Of a DNA stretch of 64,000 bases, positions 35,552 through 43,060 are shown piece after piece (position 1 is the stretch's first letter; the number at the start of each line of letters is the position of its first letter). The position numbers and the translations under genes were made by a program. Origin of the DNA: Brevibacterium permense (GTDB lineage Bacteria; Actinomycetota; Actinomycetes; Actinomycetales; Brevibacteriaceae). Under the pieces are notes generated by a model, which was given only the letters and a program-made list of their open reading frames with translations, was not told where the DNA came from and made no database searches. The stretch is taken from positions 124,001 through 188,000 of the forward strand of contig NZ_QYCP01000092.1 in assembly GCF_025506275.1 (NCBI RefSeq), in the 5' to 3' direction.

Positions 35552-36820
35552 GTGGTCGAGGCCGTACCCGATGACGAGCTGGAGCTCGAGGAACTCGTGC
35601 GCTCGGGAGGGATAGAAACCTATTTCGCCCCCGTCGTCGACGCACTGACCTTCCAGCGGGTCGGCCACCAGATTCTGCAGGCTCCCACAGGTTCCCCGGA
35701 GTTGGGTCGTGCCGAGTCGGAGAACCTGCGCCGCGCCATGCGCGCCTCGACGATCACGGGTGATATCGACGCCTCTCTGCGAGACTCCGCGCTGCGCACG
35801 GCAGAAGGTGCCGGACTGCCGAAGTCGAACCGCCTGTTCCTCCACGCCGAAGCTGAGTCTTTCGCGACCCTCGAGGAACGTACCGGAGAACCCGACCGCT
35901 CGGTCATCCTTCAGCTCGACGCGACCCGTGTCGCCTCGTCCCCGGCCTCCGTGCTGCGTTCGGTGCGCTCCGCACGGGCCATGGGGTGGGGAGTGGGCAT
36001 GTCTTCGGTAGGTGCCGACCTGCGCAGCACCGCCTTCGTCCCGCTGGTCAATCCTTCGGTGGTCGGACTCCATCCGGACGTTCTGCGCATCGACTGCGAT
36101 TCTCATCTGGCCGAACTCAACCGCCTTCTCCACGCCCATCTCGAACGCACGGGAGCGGTCATCCTCGCTGACGGTGTCGAGACCGATGACGATCTGGACC
36201 GTGTTCGTGCGCTGGGGGCAAGGTTCATGTCCGGGCCCTACTTCGGTGAGGCCACCAAGCAGCCGCAGGCGTTCTCCGAGCCGAGTGAGGACGCCCTCGT
36301 CTCTCACTACTCTCGCAATCTGCCGGCACTGGGCACCCCGTATTCGATCTCTCAGGGACTGCGGCGGGAGCCTCTGGTGATGAACCGCGAACTCCTCGTC
36401 GCTCAGATCGCTGCCCTGGAAGAACGTGCTCTGGCATCGGGTACCGCAACCATCACCCTCGGCGTGTTCGGGGAGGACGACGAATTCTCCGAGGCGACGC
36501 GACTCCGCTATGAGAAGATCCGCGACACCGTGGGGCTCACGGCGATGTTCTCCGGCGGCTTCGACGGACCGCCGATTCCCGGAGTGCGCACCGGACTCGT
36601 CGATGCGTCCGATCCCATCCGCAACGAACACGGCGTCGTCGTGGTCGGGCCGGACTGGTCGGGCATGGTTGCCGCGTCGAAACGCAACGATCCGGGCAGC
36701 GACGGACAGACCGTCTTCGATGTCTACATCACGACCGACCGATACACATGCGTCGACGCCGCACGCAGCGTTCTCACTCGAGTCGCACCTCTTACCGCAA
36801 CGGCGAACCTGCGCGCCTGA
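35552..36820 (+). CDS. Degenerate EAL domain-DICT sensory protein
   Basis: A 422-residue protein. Residues about 10-225 resemble an EAL phosphodiesterase domain (FAPVVDALTFQRVGHQIL, later ILADGVETDDDLDRVRALG and FMSGPYFGEA), but the metal-binding EAL motif reads HQI. Residues about 275-420 resemble a DICT domain (MNRELLVAQIAALEERA, ending DVYITTDRYTCVDAA). It is probably a sensor without c-di-GMP hydrolysis. The GTG at 35552 has AAGGA six bases upstream; an ATG at 35507 is the longer alternative. Confidence 0.75.
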   Translation: MVEAVPDDELELEELVRSGGIETYFAPVVDALTFQRVGHQILQAPTGSPELGRAESENLRRAMRASTITGDIDASLRDSALRTAEGAGLPKSNRLFLHAEAESFATLEERTGEPDRSVILQLDATRVASSPASVLRSVRSARAMGWGVGMSSVGADLRSTAFVPLVNPSVVGLHPDVLRIDCDSHLAELNRLLHAHLERTGAVILADGVETDDDLDRVRALGARFMSGPYFGEATKQPQAFSEPSEDALVSHYSRNLPALGTPYSISQGLRREPLVMNRELLVAQIAALEERALASGTATITLGVFGEDDEFSEATRLRYEKIRDTVGLTAMFSGGFDGPPIPGVRTGLVDASDPIRNEHGVVVVGPDWSGMVAASKRNDPGSDGQTVFDVYITTDRYTCVDAARSVLTRVAPLTATANLRA

Positions 36821-36912
36821 GCAGAGCGAGTCCGGGTGTCTCGACTCCGCAGAACCCGCGTGTGTTCCGAATGGGGAAGCGGACTCCGATGGTGCTAATG
36901 TTGTCTCGGCTG

Positions 36913-36989
36913 GCCCCCGTAGCTCAGCTGGTTAGAGCAGGGAACTCATAATTCCTTGGTCGTCGGTTCAAGTCCGACCGGGGGCACCA
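36913..36989 (+). tRNA. tRNA with anticodon CAT (elongator Met or Ile2); integration target
   Basis: The cloverleaf begins GCCCCCGTAGCTCAGC. The acceptor stem pairs GCCCCCG with CGGGGGC, the anticodon loop is CTCATAA, and the T arm contains GGTTCAAGTCC. Discriminator A and CCA are encoded. Elongator tRNA-Met and TilS-modified tRNA-Ile2 share this anticodon. The C4-G69/C5-G68 pairs and T-arm recall Ile2, but I cannot decide. Its 3' half is duplicated at 44526-44575. Confidence 0.9.
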
Positions 36990-36994
36990 CGAAC
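36945..36994 (+). repeat. attL: 50-bp direct repeat in the tRNA 3' half
   Basis: Runs from CTCATAATTCC in the anticodon loop through CACCACGAAC just past the CCA tail. It is identical to 44526-44575. The tRNA gene stays complete on this side. Confidence 0.95.
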
Positions 36995-36998
36995 GAAG

Positions 36999-37035
36999 GC
37001 CCCGCGATCCCTGTAAATACAAGGGAAAGCGGGGC
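36999..37035 (+). terminator. Terminator after the target tRNA, carried by the element
   Basis: GCCCCGC (36999-37005) and GCGGGGC (37029-37035) form the outer stem, CCCT/AGGG an inner one, followed by TTCTTCGTT. It lies inside the element and so serves the tRNA after integration. Confidence 0.65.
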
Positions 37036-37117
37036 TTCTTCGTTGCCAATTCGATAGAGATGCACACTGAGGTGCGGTTGTCAAATGTACCGGCGTGTCA
37101 CCCCTGATTCTCTTAGC

Positions 37118-37141
37118 GACTTGCAGAGTTGTTGCAGAGTT
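37118..37141. repeat. Left arm-type repeat, probable integrase-binding site
   Basis: The 24-bp sequence beginning GACTTGCAGAGTTG contains TTGCAGAGTT twice at 11-bp spacing. It is identical to 44463-44486 near the other end. It touches the stop codon of the 245-residue protein gene. Confidence 0.75.
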
Positions 37142-37878
37142 TAGTGTTGCACTAGGGTGCGTTCGTCCCAGAGTTCGAACGCCGCATAGGTGAGGGCAAC
37201 CCCAATCCCCATTAGGTTGTTCATCGATGTGTAAGGGTTTTCAGGTTGCGGCATTTTCATTGCCCATCTCATTGCATGAGCGTGTCCGCTGCAGAGCCGC
37301 CAGTAGCTGAGAACTTGGGTGTGGTCGCAGCGGTCTTGCTTTTCTAGCGTGCGTGCGGTGTAGTCGACAATCCACGTATCGTCGGGCTTTTCCTTCGGCG
37401 GAACACCGAGGCTCTGCCAGACATTCGCAATTCGGCTACGTTCTTTCTCAATCTCGTCAGCGAAACTGAGGGATGACTGCTCCTGGTCTCCAACGAGTGG
37501 ACGCTGGAAGCCGTCAATGTTGACTAAGTTCTCTTCTAAGAGACTGAGTCCGCGCCGAATCCTATGCTGGTACTTCCTTGGTGCCAATAGCCAATATGCA
37601 GTTGAGGCAGCAAGCAGCGGCGGGCGTGCGATGGAGAAGAACGCTGTGTCGTGAAACTCCAAAGACTCGTGTTCGTAAAGCTTCAGCAATGCGGCGAGAT
37701 TGTCGACAGAGGCCACCAGCGCTGTCCAGGCCAGTATCGGTGTCTCCGCATAGAGTTCCTTAGCTAGCTGGCATCCAGGAAAGACATCAGGCTTAATTTT
37801 GGTGCGCTGGTCCCAGCTGCGAATCATAGGTGCGTATACGTCGAATACCGGGTCATCCATATATTGTTCGCTGTTCAT
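37141..37878 (-). CDS. Hypothetical protein, left-end cargo of the element
   Basis: A 245-residue soluble, helix-rich protein I do not recognise. Notable are ARPPLLAASTAYWLLAP followed by spaced Arg residues in the middle, and SYWRLCSGHAHAMRWAM near residue 205, reminiscent of helical proteins with a conserved Ser-Gly-x-x-His element. No enzymatic motif is certain. It is the outermost gene at the attL end, where element cargo such as defence genes often sits, but nothing here proves that role. Codon use is more AT-rich than in the flanking chromosome. It lies downstream of the resolvase gene, behind that gene's terminator. Confidence 0.75.
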   Translation of the reverse strand: MNSEQYMDDPVFDVYAPMIRSWDQRTKIKPDVFPGCQLAKELYAETPILAWTALVASVDNLAALLKLYEHESLEFHDTAFFSIARPPLLAASTAYWLLAPRKYQHRIRRGLSLLEENLVNIDGFQRPLVGDQEQSSLSFADEIEKERSRIANVWQSLGVPPKEKPDDTWIVDYTARTLEKQDRCDHTQVLSYWRLCSGHAHAMRWAMKMPQPENPYTSMNNLMGIGVALTYAAFELWDERTLVQH

Positions 37879-37932
37879 GACTCAAGTGAAGCTGTACCCC
37901 GCGCACTTGTCGATGCCGATCAAATAACAAAA

Positions 37933-37954
37933 GCCCCGGCGTTATGGCCGGGGC
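37933..37954 (-). terminator. Intrinsic terminator of the resolvase gene
   Basis: GCCCCGGC and GCCGGGGC enclose a 6-nt loop. On the minus strand the stem is followed by TTTTGTT, 18 bp after the resolvase stop. Confidence 0.9.
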
Positions 37955-37972
37955 AGTGCTGATGCCTATGAC

Positions 37973-38527
37973 TTAGACGCTTTTTAACGCTGTGTAGAGC
38001 GTCTGCTTCGAAACCCCGAGGTCTCGGGCCAGGTCGGCCACGCTCGCGCCGTCCTGCCGCTTCTGAGCCGCTTCCGAGATCTGCTCGGAAGTGAGGGACT
38101 TCTTTCGTCCGAACGGCTTGCCAGCAGCCTTAGCGGCTGCGATGCCCTCACGCTGACGTTCATTGATTAGGTCTCTCTCGAATTTTGCGAATGCCGCGAA
38201 CACTGTGAGCATGAGTTCTCCTTGGGCGGTGCCCATGTTCATCCCGGGGTTGTCGATGAACTCTAGACTGACTCCCTTGTCGGCCAGCTTCTCGGCAATC
38301 TCCAGGAGGTCGCGGGTATTCCTGGCGAGTCGGTCTGTGGACTTCACACGGATCACGTCGCCGTCCTCGGCCAGCTCGTCAATGAGCACGCCCAGCATTG
38401 GCCGATCCTCGGTGTTCTTGCCTGACTTCTTCTCGGTGATGAGCTTGTCCACGTCGGCCAGTGCCTCGCGCTGGCGGTCGAGGTTCTGATCTGTCGAGCT
38501 GACTCGGGCGTATCCATAGACGGTCAT
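37973..38527 (-). CDS. Serine recombinase of the resolvase/invertase family
   Basis: A 184-residue small serine recombinase. The catalytic serine lies in YARVSSTDQN (residue 10 or 11). The conserved RLARNTRDLLEI and AKFERDLINERQREGI segments follow. A C-terminal HTH occupies residues about 148-183 (GASVADLARDLGVSKQTLY). The length equals Tn3-type resolvases. No Tn3 transposase or terminal inverted repeats are seen, so it may resolve element multimers or invert DNA. A set of dyads just upstream (38568-38655) could be its recombination site and operator. Confidence 0.92.
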   Translation of the reverse strand: MTVYGYARVSSTDQNLDRQREALADVDKLITEKKSGKNTEDRPMLGVLIDELAEDGDVIRVKSTDRLARNTRDLLEIAEKLADKGVSLEFIDNPGMNMGTAQGELMLTVFAAFAKFERDLINERQREGIAAAKAAGKPFGRKKSLTSEQISEAAQKRQDGASVADLARDLGVSKQTLYTALKSV

Positions 38528-38567
38528 GGTCTGTCTCTCTCGTGAGGGCTTTTGGCTTCTGTCCAGA

Positions 38568-38655
38568 AAGTCTAGGGACTTCTTGGATCCGAGTCAAGAA
38601 ATATCTTGACGGGCTTTTTTGGACGCTAGATCTAGACTCGTTCAGATCGTCTAGA
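38568..38655. promoter_or_regulatory. Dyad cluster upstream of the resolvase gene, possible res site
   Basis: Four dyads lie in about 90 bp: AAGTC-N4-GACTT (38568-38581), GTCAAGA-N4-TCTTGAC (38593-38610), CTAGATCTAG (38626-38635) and TCTAGA (38650-38655). A multi-dyad site upstream of a resolvase gene is the classical res arrangement. It also separates the divergent resolvase and HTH genes. Confidence 0.5.
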
Positions 38656-38765
38656 AAAGTACACCTTTGTGGATTCCCTGCGTTCGGCTTGAATGTAGCT
38701 TGGTTACGTCATGATGATTGGCAGCAGAGCGGTGCATCGGGCACCCCCTGAGCTGAAAGGCGCGA

Positions 38766-38978
38766 GTGGTGGGCGGCAACGGTATCGAGAGCCGGAGTCT
38801 GAGTGACTATCCAGAGGTCATGACGAGAGCGCAGGTTGCGGAGTACCTGCAAGTCAGCGTGTCGACCCTGAGTCGATGGGCGCGAGACGGGATCGGTCCC
38901 CGCTGCATCTACCTGGCCGCTTCGACCCCTCGGTATCGACGCGAAGATGTTCGTGAGTTCATCGACGAGTCAGGATAG
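38766..38978 (+). CDS. Small HTH (MerR/excisionase-like) protein
   Basis: A 70-residue protein with a single helix-turn-helix (VMTRAQVAEYLQVSVSTLSRWAR) and the wing region RYRREDVREFIDESG at the C-terminus, the layout of AlpA/excisionase-type DNA-binding proteins. The GTG at 38766 follows AAAGGCGCGA. It is divergent from the resolvase gene and may control it or element excision. Confidence 0.72.
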   Translation: MVGGNGIESRSLSDYPEVMTRAQVAEYLQVSVSTLSRWARDGIGPRCIYLAASTPRYRREDVREFIDESG

Positions 38979-39281
38979 TCCGCCGCCGTGCTCGTCCCCG
39001 CGATCATGCGGCGTCGCAGAGGGGGCATGCCCCCTCCCGCCTCGGCCACCTGGACCGGTAGTGGATAGCAGGAGCGGTCGCTCCCGGATGAAAAGCTCGT
39101 AGCCATGCCAGTGGTTCGCCCCTCGGCCCCGAGGTCTCGGGCCTCGCTCGCCTGCCCTAGGGTTACTCAACCGTCCTGTCGAGTAACTTAGGATTGAAAC
39201 CATTCGGCCCCGGTCGAGCCGCGCGGCAACGTCGGCCCTGAAAATTGCAAACACTCTGGGAAGTCCGCAGATACGACAAAA
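38979..39281. other. Hairpin-dense non-coding region of the element
   Basis: No gene is supported. It contains the palindrome GAGGGGGCATGCCCCCTC (39019-39036), GGAGCG-GT-CGCTCC (39071-39084), a GGCCCCGAG/CTCGGGCC hairpin near 39125, and a longer inverted repeat pairing TTACTC with GAGTAA and outer CCTA with TTAGG (39156-39192). Such clusters are typical of transfer or replication origins. This is a suggestion from structure only. Confidence 0.45.
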
Positions 39282-39311
39282 GCGGGGCAAGGCCGTGAAG
39301 CCCTGCCCCGC
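39282..39311 (-). terminator. Intrinsic terminator of the coiled-coil protein gene
   Basis: GCGGGGCA and TGCCCCGC form an 8-bp stem; on the minus strand it is followed by TTTTGTCG. Confidence 0.85.
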
Positions 39312-39332
39312 CTGATCGGTGCTCGGTCTAGC

Positions 39333-40187
39333 TCATCGCATGGCGACGGTGCTCACACCGTCCGGTGTCGTGGTCATGCCCTTGACCACGTTCCCGTGGA
39401 TGTCCCGGGTCAACATAGGTCGGCCTGTCGGTGCCGTGTATTGGAACGGCTGTGCACCGCCCTGGCGCTCGGCCTGCCGGTACGCCTCGTACCGCTCGCG
39501 TTCTTCCTTGCGCTCGGCTTCGAGCGCGGCGCGTTCTTCCCGCTCTCGCTTGGCCTCGGCCTCCAGCTCAGCATCGTAACGGCTGTCTCGGATCGACTCG
39601 CGCAGCGCGTCGAGTCCGGTCGAGGGGATCGCAGGACTCACGCCCTGCCCGTCTAGGGTGAGCAGCGGCCCTCCGCTGGTGAGCTGCACTCGAACCCGGC
39701 TATCCGGGTGTTGAGCTATCGAGTCGAGGCCGATGGACTTGCCGAGCATGATCGCCTCGGTTTCCAGCTCGTTCACGTCATACAGCTGCCCGAGGTACTT
39801 ATCCGCGATTGCCTGAGCTTCGGCGGCGAACTCTGCCGCCCACTCGTCATCGTCAAAGGCCGCGACCGCCTCGGCGCGGTCGAGGCAGCGAGCCTCGGTG
39901 AGCGCAACTTCGGCGCGGTCGAACTCGGCCCGGGCCTCAGCGACGGCCCCCGTCGCACGCTCCACGCGCTTACGGTGGAATGTCACGGCTCCCTCGCGTT
40001 CGGCCCCGTCGTGGGCCGCGTTCTTCGGCAGCGTCTTAGCTGCATCCAGTCGAGCATTAAAATTGTCGAGGTCAGCCTCAGCCGCGCTCAGGGCTTTCTG
40101 CTCGGTGGCAAGATTATCGAGTGTTTTGGCAAGTGCGCTCTTGGCGTTGTCGTGTGCTGGCTGGGCGTTGTTCTCGTGTGTGTTCAA
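39333..40187 (-). CDS. Coiled-coil hypothetical protein
   Basis: A 284-residue protein. Two long heptad-like helices are visible, at about residues 15-105 (Ala/Glu/Lys rich) and 205-245 (AEAKREREERAALEAE). Between them is a short globular part (about 150-190). The C-terminal 40 residues are Pro/Thr rich. I recognise no family. It is probably structural or an assembly/partition-like factor; this is a guess. It stands alone on the minus strand, about 110 bp from the next gene, with its own terminator. Confidence 0.75.
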   Translation of the reverse strand: MNTHENNAQPAHDNAKSALAKTLDNLATEQKALSAAEADLDNFNARLDAAKTLPKNAAHDGAEREGAVTFHRKRVERATGAVAEARAEFDRAEVALTEARCLDRAEAVAAFDDDEWAAEFAAEAQAIADKYLGQLYDVNELETEAIMLGKSIGLDSIAQHPDSRVRVQLTSGGPLLTLDGQGVSPAIPSTGLDALRESIRDSRYDAELEAEAKREREERAALEAERKEERERYEAYRQAERQGGAQPFQYTAPTGRPMLTRDIHGNVVKGMTTTPDGVSTVAMR

Positions 40188-40295
40188 TGTAGATTCCTTA
40201 TATCGTGTTGTAAAGCTTGATTCTGCGATTGATTGCCCGTCCTGAACTGGGGTGGGGTAGTTCGACCCCGGTGCCCAGGACGGGCATGGAATGCC

Positions 40296-40880
40296 CTAGG
40301 CGACAGCCTTGGGCGCGTATTGCGGTGCGGTGTGCTCAGTGAGTTGGTTCCAGCCGTTAGCGGCTGTTACGGGGAATGCCGCGACGATCACCGAGCACGG
40401 CAGGCAGGGCGGCTTCACGTTGGAGAATCCGAGCTGATGCCCCCAGGCGGCTTGTGCGCAGCAGCGCGGGCACAATCCCGCGCGGTCGTACCAGCCGTAG
40501 ACCCCTTGCCACCGACGTGCCTGTCGAGAGGTTTCGTGCCCCTGAGTGGCTAGGGAGGGTGATCGCACCGGGATATCCGTGACGGGCAGTGAATCGCCGT
40601 TGCCGGTAGTCTCAGCAGGTATTCCCCATTGCTCCGCAAGCTGGTCTGCCATCGGGCCGCTGTTGATCGGCCCGAGGATGTGAGTCTCGATCCAGCTGTC
40701 AGCGAACTCGCCGGGGCCGCGCCCCGAGCCTGTGGCGGTGTCGGTCGCCTCGGTGTCGCCGTACCACCACAGTTCACGCTCGCCAGTGTCGAACACGACC
40801 ACGGCGACCGGTGCAGTCTTGCGCAGCTCCACGACCTCGGCGGTCTTGCCGTCGATGGTCACTGTCTCGCTTACGTTCAT
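40296..40880 (-). CDS. Hypothetical protein with a Cys-rich zinc-binding-like region
   Basis: A 194-residue protein of no recognised family. The N-terminal 45 residues look like a small beta domain (TVTIDGKTAEVVELR, VVVFDTGERELWW). The C-terminal part has LCPRCCAQ and, 23 residues later, CLPC, a likely four-cysteine zinc site. The start overlaps the stop of the upstream gene by ATGA; the four genes 42172-40296 are read as one operon. Confidence 0.7.
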   Translation of the reverse strand: MNVSETVTIDGKTAEVVELRKTAPVAVVVFDTGERELWWYGDTEATDTATGSGRGPGEFADSWIETHILGPINSGPMADQLAEQWGIPAETTGNGDSLPVTDIPVRSPSLATQGHETSRQARRWQGVYGWYDRAGLCPRCCAQAAWGHQLGFSNVKPPCLPCSVIVAAFPVTAANGWNQLTEHTAPQYAPKAVA

Positions 40881-41119
40881 TCGGTTTTCTCCAGTTCTTC
40901 AAGGGCATCGGTCGCTCGACCGATCTGCTTCACAAGCACTCTGATCCGTCCCGCACGCCTTCGGCTCGGGGACGAAAGCTCACGGCTTTCGAGTCGGTTG
41001 AGATGGGCCTGTAGTCGTTCAAGCTCTGCAGAGGCGAGCGCGACGAAGAGCTCACGGTCAATCACGGATCGACCAGGGGTTCGATCCTCTGGAGATGTCA
41101 GCTCGCCTGTCATCGTCAA
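40877..41119 (-). CDS. Small helical hypothetical protein
   Basis: An 80-residue hydrophilic protein that is mostly helix, with LFVALASAELERLQAHLNRLE in the middle and an acidic end (ALEELEKTE). No family is recognised. Its ATG overlaps the stop of the upstream gene, and its stop overlaps the start of the next, so it is embedded in a translationally coupled operon. Confidence 0.68.
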   Translation of the reverse strand: MTMTGELTSPEDRTPGRSVIDRELFVALASAELERLQAHLNRLESRELSSPSRRRAGRIRVLVKQIGRATDALEELEKTE

Positions 41120-41472
41120 GCGGCCACCCCCTGAGCCAGCACGCTATTGGGCCAACTGTCTGAACTGAGGCTGATGTGCTCACGCCCTGTGAACGATCGG
41201 GTGCTGAACGATTCGGCAGCGTCGGCGATCCTGGCGCCGACTTCCTCCGGAGGAACTACCAGGACTTCGAGATCACCCCGGAAGTAGGAGCGGGTGTAAC
41301 CTCGGCCACCTGGCCCAACTATCGTTGTCGCGTCATACTCGGCGCGGCCCCCGCGCCCGGTGTGCTTTCCGACAAGAATGTATGTCAGTGGTGATGAGGT
41401 CGAGAGCGTGTACGCCTCGCCTACTTCGAGGTCTGCAATAGGGGACCATTCGAGGTCTGAGCTATGTGTCAT
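41116..41472 (-). CDS. Hypothetical protein of the element operon
   Basis: A 118-residue protein that begins MTHSSDLEWSPIADLEVGEA. The N-terminal 65 residues suggest a small beta-rich domain (YILVGKHTGRGG, EVLVVPPEEV). No family is recognised. The ATG at 41472 lies 11 bp inside the end of the HNH gene with AAAGGA upstream; the frame is open further 5' but overlaps HNH coding sequence. Confidence 0.65.
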   Translation of the reverse strand: MTHSSDLEWSPIADLEVGEAYTLSTSSPLTYILVGKHTGRGGRAEYDATTIVGPGGRGYTRSYFRGDLEVLVVPPEEVGARIADAAESFSTRSFTGREHISLSSDSWPNSVLAQGVAA

Positions 41473-42172
41473 TGTGTTTGATTCCTTTGCGTTTGATTCG
41501 TGCCGCGAACCTGTCGAGTTCGTCGGCCTTGGCCGGATCATCCGGCCTCTCGGGGTCGTGCTTGATTCGTTTGCGATCAAGCTCGCGTTGTTGCACCGCG
41601 TCGGGATCGTCCGATTCGATCCAGCGGTTATAGGCGCCCGTCACCGGCACCAGGTGCCCGGGCCTCACACATGCCGGGACTCGGCATAGGTGGTGCAGCT
41701 CCCGATCACCCCGGTGCCCACCGAAGAAGTAGACATAGAGGAAGCGGTGTGCCAACCAGTTCAGACCGTTCGATAGGAGCTTCGTCCGCGTCCGGTCATC
41801 GTCGGGACTCGGCACGTAGCCGTTAGGCTGTGTGCCTCGGTATTGCCAGCAGCCGAGTTCACCGACCTCGGCGGTGTTGTCTGCTATGTAGTCGAGACTC
41901 GACTCGAGTTCATCCACGTTCTCCGTCTGATAGCCTTGCTCGTGCGTTCTACAGAAGCGCGGGCCGTCCCGCTTCTGGCCGAACCGGACTACACCGTCGC
42001 ACCCGCGAACAAAGCAACGGTTCTTGGTTGCTCGGTCGTGGCGCATTCGATGTTTAGGGCAAACAAACTTGCCCTCTACGTTGTGGCGACCATCGTTCTC
42101 GCAGTCGTCCATCTCGCAAGGGCGTTTGTCCTTTCGTGGTCGTCCCCGGCCACGCGGTTTTGGTGTGCACAA
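41462..42172 (-). CDS. HNH endonuclease
   Basis: A 236-residue nuclease. The N-terminus has an AT-hook-like RGRGRPRKDKR and two short Cys/His clusters (CEMDDCENDGRH, CPKHRMRH; CFVRGCDG, CRTH) that may bind zinc. The HNH core is ELHHLCRVPACVRPGHLVPV near residue 160, matching the HNH_3-type His-His...Asn/His pattern of phage endonucleases. The only start giving this full frame is TTG 42172. A perfect AAAGGAGG lies 25 bp upstream of it, oddly far. It heads a four-gene coupled operon. Confidence 0.85.
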   Translation of the reverse strand: MCTPKPRGRGRPRKDKRPCEMDDCENDGRHNVEGKFVCPKHRMRHDRATKNRCFVRGCDGVVRFGQKRDGPRFCRTHEQGYQTENVDELESSLDYIADNTAEVGELGCWQYRGTQPNGYVPSPDDDRTRTKLLSNGLNWLAHRFLYVYFFGGHRGDRELHHLCRVPACVRPGHLVPVTGAYNRWIESDDPDAVQQRELDRKRIKHDPERPDDPAKADELDRFAARIKRKGIKHNDT

Positions 42173-42310
42173 ATATTCGTCAGTCGATGCTGCTCAACCT
42201 CCTTTCGGCCTAGATGCTCGGCGGGGGAGCGGTCCCTCAATGAGGGCCGCGTTTCGATGGGGGCATTCCCGTTGTATGTATCTATGCCTTTGCTCTCTTG
42301 CTCTTGCTCA

Positions 42311-42338
42311 AGCCCCCGCAGCCCTAGCGGAGGGGGCT
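42311..42338 (-). terminator. Terminator after the excisionase-like gene
   Basis: AGCCCCC and GGGGGCT form the outer stem, with CCGC/GCGG inside. It lies 4 bp downstream of the 42343 gene on the minus strand. Confidence 0.6.
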
Positions 42339-42342
42339 AGCC

Positions 42343-42534
42343 TCAGTACTTCACTTCCTGTTGCGAGATCCACGCATCAAGTGACTCGACTCGGTACCGA
42401 ACTCGGCCGCCGATCTTGAGGTGTGGCGGTGCCGCAGGCGACCGCCGATTGTTGCGCAGCCAGTACTTCGTGATCCCGAGGTATTCGGCAGCCTGCTCGT
42501 CGTTGAGGACGGCAGGCGTGATGTTGCTGCTCAT
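42343..42534 (-). CDS. Excisionase/AlpA-like HTH protein
   Basis: A 63-residue winged-helix protein: LNDEQAAEYLGITKYWLRNNRR followed by PPHLKIGGRVRYRVESLDAWI, the classical layout of Xis/HTH_17 proteins. The ATG at 42534 is chosen because homology starts there; an in-frame start further upstream lacks support. It is divergent from the integrase gene, with the repeat array between them, and probably directs excision. Confidence 0.85.
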   Translation of the reverse strand: MSSNITPAVLNDEQAAEYLGITKYWLRNNRRSPAAPPHLKIGGRVRYRVESLDAWISQQEVKY

Positions 42535-43060
42535 GGTGCTATCCGTTCTGCCCGCGTTCGGGCATAGAAAAAGCACCGTCCCGATTGGGCGGTGCTGTTG
42601 TCGTGGTGGTTCTATTTGCTAGAGGGTGTGAATCCAGAGGGTAAATTCACAATGCCTCTGTGTGATTTCAGGAACGTTTGGGAACGTTCACTTATTAGAG
42701 GGTGTCAGTGGGAGCTGTCGCTGACATGGAGAGAGTGTGAGATGTGCCACGCGGCGGCCTAAGCCGTTCGCGTTGCCTCTCATCTACTAGAGGGTGTTGG
42801 TAGAACATCCCCACAACATGCTGAACCTGTGAGTTCCATCCCATGACTTACTGCCTCTACTTATTAGAGGGTGTCGAATCGGCGGTTTAGTGACATGACG
42901 CCCTAGTGATCTTGATTACAGACCTTTATGTTCCCCTACATCTAGGTGCACACGGGAGCGTGCGACCGATACGAGACCGTGAACAAAACGTACTAAACCC
43001 GGTTCGGCTGCGGATCAGGTTCCGTTCGACCAGGGAACTGGCCACTGTAGACTTGCAGAC
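42535..43060. other. Non-coding region between excisionase-like and integrase genes
   Basis: About 525 bp without a supported gene and more AT-rich than average. It holds four copies of TAGAGGGTGT (listed separately), GAACGTTTGGGAACGTTC near 42672-42689 (an inverted repeat of GAACGTT), and presumably both promoters. Confidence 0.6.
42620..42874 (+). repeat. Four-copy TAGAGGGTGT repeat array
   Basis: Identical 10-bp cores start at 42620, 42696, 42788 and 42865, all in one orientation, spaced 76, 92 and 77 bp. Copies 2-4 share CTAnTTAGAGGGTGT-like flanks (CTTATTAG, TCTACTAG, CTTATTAG). Copies 3 and 4 are preceded by GCCTCT, making CCTCT-N7/8-AGAGG dyads. They are likely binding sites for Xis, Int or an element repressor. 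Confidence 0.7.

Noticed and set aside
38970..39290. A 106-codon minus-strand frame in the element.
   Set aside because: Translation is Gly/Arg/Pro-rich with no domain, and it covers the hairpin-dense region; it looks non-coding.
42620..42874. Possible CRISPR array.
   Set aside because: The repeat core is only 10 bp, the intervals are 66-82 bp and unequal in size, and there are no cas genes.
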